A stretch of 37,680 bases of DNA. Origin: Chloroflexota bacterium. Its GTDB lineage: Bacteria; Chloroflexota; Dehalococcoidia; SZUA-161; SpSt-899. The first letter of the stretch is position 1, and the number at the start of each line of letters is the position of its first letter. The translations under genes and the position numbers were made by a program. Location of the stretch: NCBI GenBank assembly GCA_013203045.1, contig JABMQN010000151.1, positions 1 to 37,680 on the forward strand, in the 5' to 3' direction. Under the pieces are notes generated by a model that worked only from the letters and a program-made list of their open reading frames with translations, made no database searches and was not told where the DNA came from. Shown piece by piece: positions 33,970 to 37,680 of this stretch.

Positions 33970-34035
33970 GGCAGGCAGGATGCCTGCCCTACGAGATAAA
34001 AACATCATCCTTCGTAGGCCGGGCGTCTCGCCCGG
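33970..34035. repeat. Compound hairpin repeat (dispersed-repeat type)
   Basis: There are three nested or adjacent inverted repeats. GGCAGGC-AGGAT-GCCTGCC occupies 33970-33988. CCTACGA (33988-33994) pairs with TCGTAGG (34012-34018). CCGGGCG-TCT-CGCCCGG occupies 34019-34035. This GCAGGCAGGATGCCTGCC plus CGGGCG/CGCCCG arrangement is typical of intergenic elements that recur in many bacterial genomes. It sits between the chelatase gene and the next promoter. Confidence 0.65.
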
Positions 34036-34105
34036 TATTGTTAGGTGTCATTCTTACTTTGGGGATTCTGCAACTTTGTACAGCATGATAAATAGATGCT
34101 AATGG

Positions 34106-34159
34106 TTGACTGGTTGAGGTAAAAGGGTTATAACAGGGCCAACGCCGATTTAGCGTTGG
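34106..34159 (+). promoter_or_regulatory. Promoter and leader hairpin of the DUF6125-like gene
   Basis: TTGACT (34106-34111) and TATAAC (34129-34134) are 17 bp apart. Immediately at the expected 5' end of the transcript there is a stem CCAACGC (34139-34145)/GCGTTGG (34153-34159) with a 7-nt loop, followed by a T-rich stretch. This could be a 5' stabilising hairpin or a weak attenuator. Confidence 0.5.
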
Positions 34160-34212
34160 GTCTGTTGTGCGTCTTTTCGGGGGCGCATCGGGCGAGGCGA
34201 AAGGAGGATGGA

Positions 34213-34767
34213 GTGGAGGAACTCAAAGATTATAGTGGTCCGTTCGTACGGGATATCAAGTATGAGGATTTTTCCAAGGAAACGTTGGCTCGACTGCTTC
34301 AAGCGTATTGCAGAGAAATCCTTGTTCTCGATTCCTACTGGCAGGAGCAAGTCGGAAGGCGGCTCGGTGAGGAAGCAGCCCGTGAGTGTCTCATCGAGAA
34401 TTGGTGCCGTATCGGCAAGCACGAAATGAAGTGGACTATGGATGCGCTCAACATTCAGGGAAACGATATCGAAGCCTACGTCAAAGCGAACCAGTTTGTT
34501 CCATCATTTGCTCAGGGTATTTATGACTATGACTGGGATATGAAGGATGAAAACCACGCTGTCCTAACTGTTCGGCACTGTCCCGCATTTGCGTCACTGA
34601 AAGGTAACGCGGAGAAACTTAACTGGGTATGCCAGGTGCTTGAGGATGCGGCAATAAAAGCATATACCGAGGCCATTAATCCAGAGATTCAGGTTAAACC
34701 GCTCAAAGTTGGTATCAAAGGAGAACCGGACGAGATCGCCTGTCAGTGGGATTTCAGGATCGAGTAG
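34213..34767 (+). CDS. Conserved protein, DUF6125 / ATC-hydrolase-like
   Basis: A 184-aa soluble protein. I start it at GTG 34213 because AAAGGAGG (34200-34207) lies 5 nt upstream and the product begins (M)EELKDYSGPFVRDIKYEDFSK, an N terminus I recall from DUF6125 proteins of anaerobic Chloroflexota and deltaproteobacteria. The longer frame from TTG 34156 would start within the leader hairpin. The core DALNIQGNDIEAYVKANQF and LTVRHCPAFASL, with a Cys in HCPA, resemble the family related to L-2-amino-thiazoline-4-carboxylic acid hydrolase. The assignment is from memory of sequence style only, and function is unknown. There is no signal peptide or membrane segment. Confidence 0.65.
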   Translation: MEELKDYSGPFVRDIKYEDFSKETLARLLQAYCREILVLDSYWQEQVGRRLGEEAARECLIENWCRIGKHEMKWTMDALNIQGNDIEAYVKANQFVPSFAQGIYDYDWDMKDENHAVLTVRHCPAFASLKGNAEKLNWVCQVLEDAAIKAYTEAINPEIQVKPLKVGIKGEPDEIACQWDFRIE

Positions 34768-34827
34768 GACGAGTGTAGTGCTTGATCTCCACTGAGTTAT
34801 AGTACTCGTCAAACAAGCAGATTTCTT

Positions 34828-35553
34828 ATGCTTCCTATCCCTCTCTTCGAGGCTGTTTTAGCCTGTGCCATTGTTGCGGTTGCTTCCTGTGTACAGGGAT
34901 CAATCGGGTTTGGTCTGGCTGTGTTAGCTGCTCCACTTCTGGTTCTGATAGAACCAGAATTTATTCCTGCCCCCCTCATCTTGAACGGAATGATACTTGT
35001 GGTTTTGCTGGCATATCGCGAGCGCAAAACAGTCGATAGGAATGGCGTTAAATGGATGGCAATTGGTTGTGTGCCTGGAAGTGCGATAGCGGCTGTGGTT
35101 CTTACTGTAGTTTCCGCGAGCGGTTTTCGCATAATGTTCTCTATCCTTGTGATGGTAGCGGTGGTGCTAAGCGCTATAGGATATTCAATTCGACTTACCA
35201 GGATTAACATATTGACTGCTGGTGTCCTGTCCGGATTCATGGGTACTACCTCATCGATCGGGGGGCCGCCTGTGGCACTCATCTATCAGAATCTGCCGGG
35301 AGATCGATTCAGGGGAACGCTTTCGACCTATTTCTGCGTTGCCGGGACGTTTGCCATCATCGCTCTGATTCTGGCGGGGCGTTGTGGAAAGGACGAATTG
35401 TTATTAGCTTTAGTTGTATTACCCGGATTACTCATCGGGCTGGCCTTTTCCAGATTAACGGCCGGCATGCTCGACCGACGTTCAATGCGTCCGGCTGTGC
35501 TCATACTTTCCGGGGTGTCTGCTATTGCTGTATTGGTTCGGACGATACTGTAG
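34828..35553 (+). CDS. TauE/SafE-family membrane transporter
   Basis: A 241-aa integral membrane protein with about seven to eight hydrophobic helices. The family's two internal repeats are visible: GSIGFGLAVLAAPLLVLIEP (about 23-42) and LSGFMGTTSSIGGPPVALIY (about 134-153). Family members export sulfite, sulfoacetate or related anions; the substrate here is unknown. It begins 60 bp after the DUF6125-like gene and may share its transcript. Immediately after its stop comes a decayed hydrolase, so the right boundary marks the start of degraded DNA. Confidence 0.85.
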   Translation: MLPIPLFEAVLACAIVAVASCVQGSIGFGLAVLAAPLLVLIEPEFIPAPLILNGMILVVLLAYRERKTVDRNGVKWMAIGCVPGSAIAAVVLTVVSASGFRIMFSILVMVAVVLSAIGYSIRLTRINILTAGVLSGFMGTTSSIGGPPVALIYQNLPGDRFRGTLSTYFCVAGTFAIIALILAGRCGKDELLLALVVLPGLLIGLAFSRLTAGMLDRRSMRPAVLILSGVSAIAVLVRTIL

Positions 35554-35571
35554 TAAATACACGTTAGTTCA

Positions 35572-36120
35572 ATGGGTGGGCTTATTTGCATTTATGCAAC
35601 AAAGCCCATGTCAGGTAACATCGCACAGTTGACCGCCCTCCGCCATCCCAATCGTTTGAGATCATTGATTCTTGTTCGCACCACTCCAACTGATGCACGA
35701 GTCAGAGGATTAAATGCAGAGGATGTTTTCGATTACTCTCAGAATCCGATTGATAACTATCAAATGGAATTCCAAAATATATACAATGGATTAACACTCG
35801 GGTCCAATCTATCTGAGTTATACCTTAAGGTACTCGATTAGAGCTATTGCACTGTACCTATAGATGCTGTCCTTCAATACATTGAAGGTATCTTCCATTT
35901 TGACTCCTCCAGTTATCTCAAAGATATCCAAGTCCCGACACTTGTCATATCTGGCAAGTGGGATATCGCCTTTCCGCCAGATCAAGTAGCCCTACTTCAC
36001 TCTGGTATCCCTGAATCAAAGTTCTACGAGTTTAAACAGTCAGGCCACGTACCGTTTCTTACAGAACATGACCTTTTCAATCATCAGTTGACGGAGTACC
36101 TGGATGGAATCGAATCATAG
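35572..36120 (+). pseudogene. Truncated alpha/beta hydrolase with internal stop
   Basis: One frame from about 35609 to the TAG at 36118-36120 encodes the C-terminal part of an alpha/beta hydrolase. MSGNIAQLTALRHPNRLRSL is the region just after the nucleophile elbow. DIQVPTLVISGKWDIAFPP has the acid-residue strand with Asp. FKQSGHVPF has the catalytic His. It is interrupted in frame by TAG at 35839-35841. The N-terminal half, including the oxyanion strand and probably the nucleophile Ser, is missing, replaced by the IS-end-like palindrome and the end of the TauE gene. The gene is non-functional. Both lesions (loss of the 5' half and the nonsense codon) suggest old decay. Confidence 0.8.
35577..35608. 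repeat. Fused inverted repeat resembling insertion-sequence ends
   Basis: TGGGCTTATTTGCAT (35577-35591), a TT spacer, then ATGCAACAAAGCCCA (35594-35608): 13 of 15 positions are complementary. Read outward, the right arm is TGGGCTTTGTTGCAT, which looks like terminal inverted repeats of several IS families. The two ends abut with no interior, and the hydrolase remnant begins exactly where the right arm stops. It could be the scar of an IS that lost its centre. Confidence 0.45.
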
Positions 36121-36216
36121 CTGGTAGTACTCACCAATCTCAGATTTCCCTTGTATGGTAGGTCAATTCCCGCAAACCCAGTTCAGGATCAACTTACGCA
36201 AAAAGGAGATAACAAA

Positions 36217-36732
36217 ATGGGACATGTAGGCAATTCAGATCGTGAGTATAACCACCTTCTTCAGCAAAGATTGGACCGCAAGGTAGAGGGTGCCCCTTAT
36301 TCCCCTACACTCATGAAGATCTTTAAGCTGCTATGGACTCCTGAAGAATAAGATTCCTGATAGACCTACAAGTCTGGAAGTCTTATCACGCCATCTGAAA
36401 CTACCCAAAGATGAGTTGAATGATAAAATGACCGAATTAACCCAACGTGGATTGGTAATTGATGTAGAATCCAAGCGAAACCGTTACTTCGTATTGCCAC
36501 CCATGGTAGTCGGCTTTTTCGAATTCATTTTCATGTATACGGATGTGAGATGCCAATAACAGAACTCGCTCATCACTTTGAGAAATATTTCTATGAGAAT
36601 GACCACTTCACCCTTTTTTTTAAGGGGAAAACACAGCTTTTCCGGTCGCTTGTCCACGAGGAATATGTAACAAAAAACGACCACAGTGAAATCCTGGATT
36701 GGGAACGAGCAAGTTATTACTCCGGCAATTAA
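36217..36732 (+). pseudogene. Broken paralogue of the winged-helix 4Fe-4S protein
   Basis: This is a decayed copy of the first 170 residues of the protein at 6675-7982. ATG 36217 keeps a good SD (AAGGAG). The start MGHVGNSDREYNHLLQQRLD aligns with MGHISNPEREYRLLQQRLD. A stop at 36349-36351 falls where a short segment is deleted. The frame then resumes as LSRHLKLPKDELNDKMTELT, RGLVIDVE and LPPMVVGFFEF. It shifts again near 36540 to MPITELAHHFEKYF and ends at SEILDWERASYY, where the IS630-type remnant abuts. All cysteine-cluster regions are lost. Divergence from the intact copy is substantial, so it is an old paralogue or a horizontally acquired relative rather than a recent duplication. Confidence 0.85.
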
Positions 36733-36741
36733 AACAGCACC

Positions 36742-37161
36742 CTAAACAGCATAGGCGATTTTGGGATGCTTGAAATAGTTTCTGACTTTTCCTGGACATT
36801 TCTGGATCATACGCAAATGCGATATTGCCTTGGCTTTCAACTGTGCACAGGTCCTGGCCGGTACACCCGAATGAACCCCATCTTTTAGATGGCAATTCAG
36901 ATACTCATCAGGATTAAGTTCAGGCGAATATGAAGGCAGGAAAAACAATTCGATTTCATCCTTATGGCTTTTTACCCATTCCTTAATTACGTTGCCGTGA
37001 TGAACCCTCAGATTATCCAAGATCAGAAATACTTTTCTATCAGCATCTTTTATCAGTCGTTTCAAGAATTTGATCAACATGTTGGCATTCATGTTACTTT
37101 CATAGGGCATGAATCAACAAGAATAACGTTCCAGCTTATGGATGTCCTCACAATGAGGAGC
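36742..37161 (-). mobile_element. IS630-type transposase remnant (C-terminal part)
   Basis: The minus-strand frame 37110-36742 (122 aa) encodes the C-terminal DDE domain: KVFLILDNLRVHHGNVIKEW contains the second Asp, and LFFLPSYSPELNPDEYLNCHLK contains the catalytic Glu region (LNPDE in place of the more usual LNPxE). Upstream in the same frame, after a TGA, another 15 or so codons (APHCEDIHKLERYSC) are recognisable out to about 37161. The N-terminal helix-turn-helix half is not found. The element is therefore inactive. It butts against the 4Fe-4S pseudogene and probably caused its truncation. Confidence 0.8.
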
Positions 37162-37211
37162 CAAATGGAGTTATGGTTTTCTGGTTGTTTTTTTCACTAA
37201 ATCCCAACGGG

Positions 37212-37227
37212 ATGCTATCATGCTATC
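37212..37227. repeat. Tandem 8-bp duplication
   Basis: ATGCTATC occurs twice back to back (37212-37219, 37220-37227), just beyond the IS remnant. The surrounding region 37162-37527 (about 365 bp) contains no credible ORF on either strand. It holds this duplication, a C6...G6 long-range inverted pair (37241-37246 with a G-run near 37270-37275), the phased repeats at 37431-37470 and a small UUCG hairpin. Confidence 0.45.
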
Positions 37228-37430
37228 ACGTTTATAGTTACCCCCCGAAGAGTGTTGTTAAAGGATTTGGGGGGCTTTCTCACGGTATTGTCCCGTAGCT
37301 TTTCGCGCCTCAGAAGACTTCTACCTGTCTATACAAGTCCATACACCCTGCCCTAAGGGTACAACGTGTCACATTTCATCTTGGATTTCCTAGAACACAT
37401 GACGTCTGTGTTACCAAATTGTTACTACGT

Positions 37431-37470
37431 GGTTAAAATTGGGTAAAATTAAGGTAAATATGGGTAAATT
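37431..37470. repeat. Helically phased GGTAAA repeats
   Basis: Four related decamers stand in a row: GGTTAAAATT, GGGTAAAATT, AAGGTAAATA, TGGGTAAATT. Three exact GGTAAA cores start at 37442, 37453 and 37463, spaced 11 and 10 bp. An opposite-facing TTACC lies at 37411-37415. The spacing puts every copy on one face of the helix, as in iterons or cooperative operators. The function is unknown. Confidence 0.5.
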
Positions 37471-37483
37471 GGGCATGAAGAAG

Positions 37484-37497
37484 ACATCTTCGGATGT
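37484..37497 (+). other. Small UUCG-tetraloop hairpin
   Basis: ACATC-TTCG-GATGT is a perfect 5-bp stem with a TTCG tetraloop, 30 bp upstream of the partial ORF. It is too short for certainty and has no T-run, so I do not call it a terminator. Confidence 0.35.
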
Positions 37498-37527
37498 TAG
37501 GGTGCCAATATTATAGAAAGATGGCGG

Positions 37528-37680
37528 GTGTACCAGTGTCGGGTGAGGTCTCTCGGTCCTCTGCTAGCGTATCAGGGGTATTTCGTCATTCTGGGGGGAA
37601 AGGTGATTCGGTCCCACGAAGCGATAGCCAATGCCCCGCTCATTGATGATCAGACCATTATCAGGACACTCGCCCAATTT
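37528..37680 (+). CDS. Possible 5' end of an unknown gene (runs off the window)
   Basis: The frame is open from the TAG at 37498-37500 to the window end, with GTG 37528 as the first plausible start (51 codons visible). The sequence has natural composition, ending GKVIRSHEAIANAPLIDDQT and IIRTLAQF, with a plausible amphipathic pattern. I do not recognise the family. There is no clear SD before GTG 37528. It could be a remnant of a larger recombinase or other mobile-element gene, given the decayed surroundings. Confidence 0.35.
   Translation, partial: MYQCRVRSLGPLLAYQGYFVILGGKVIRSHEAIANAPLIDDQTIIRTLAQF

Noticed and set aside
37241-37275. C6...G6 inverted pair as a terminator
   Set aside because: The loop is over 20 nt and no T-run follows on either strand.
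1-37680. CRISPR array
   Set aside because: No regularly spaced identical repeats of 24-40 bp were found; the only regular repeats are the 10-bp units at 37431-37470.

Overview
The window looks like a piece of chromosome from an anaerobic Chloroflexota bacterium, most likely class Dehalococcoidia. This is an inference from gene content: an orphan CooS-type CO dehydrogenase, an oxygen-sensitive Mo/W oxidoreductase, a cysteine-rich winged-helix/4Fe-4S protein, a small zinc-ribbon protein of the DUF5679 type, and moderate GC. Most of it is housekeeping sequence. The last 2.5 kb is decayed accessory DNA.

Layout. 1-100: tRNA-Ser(CGA). 120-3185: a zinc operon (Zur-like repressor, znuA, znuC, znuB) behind one promoter that carries a 23-bp operator palindrome. 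3218-5713: dinB and recF on the minus strand. 6012-7982: a minus-strand pair made of a 4Fe-4S protein and a deiodinase-like thioredoxin-fold protein whose reading frame contains two in-frame UGA codons. 8299-12245: a 46-aa zinc-ribbon gene, a molybdopterin oxidoreductase related to acetylene hydratase, an MBL-fold hydrolase and an unknown helical protein. 12319-14301: cooS. 14466-17185: hisS-mog converging on rpsT and lspA. 17306-18910: citramalate synthase. 18964-26972: rpoB-rpoC. 27205-28956: thrS. 29097-31768: serC-serA. 31940-35553: a solo chelatase-type AAA/VWA protein, a DUF6125-like protein and a TauE/SafE permease. 35572-37527: a truncated alpha/beta hydrolase, a broken copy of the 4Fe-4S gene, an IS630-type transposase remnant and unassigned DNA. 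The window ends inside a possible open frame.

The strongest unusual observation is the 6012-6641 gene. The first UGA lies in a G-S-F-T-(UGA)-P-P-F context, the same place where iodothyronine deiodinases carry selenocysteine in G-S-C-T-Sec-P-P-F. A hairpin with bacterial SECIS geometry lies 14-40 nt downstream. A routine gene caller would split this gene into two unrelated small ORFs. A second in-frame UGA 38 codons later is either a second recoding site or a Trp/Gln-to-stop mutation.

How the genes fit together. cooS, the Mo/W oxidoreductase, mog (molybdopterin adenylylation) and the 4Fe-4S protein all point to low-potential anaerobic metabolism. CimA supports isoleucine synthesis through citramalate, and serC-serA make serine. 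The zinc operon is self-contained and probably autoregulated. Several intergenic regions hold short perfect palindromes that look like dispersed repeats.
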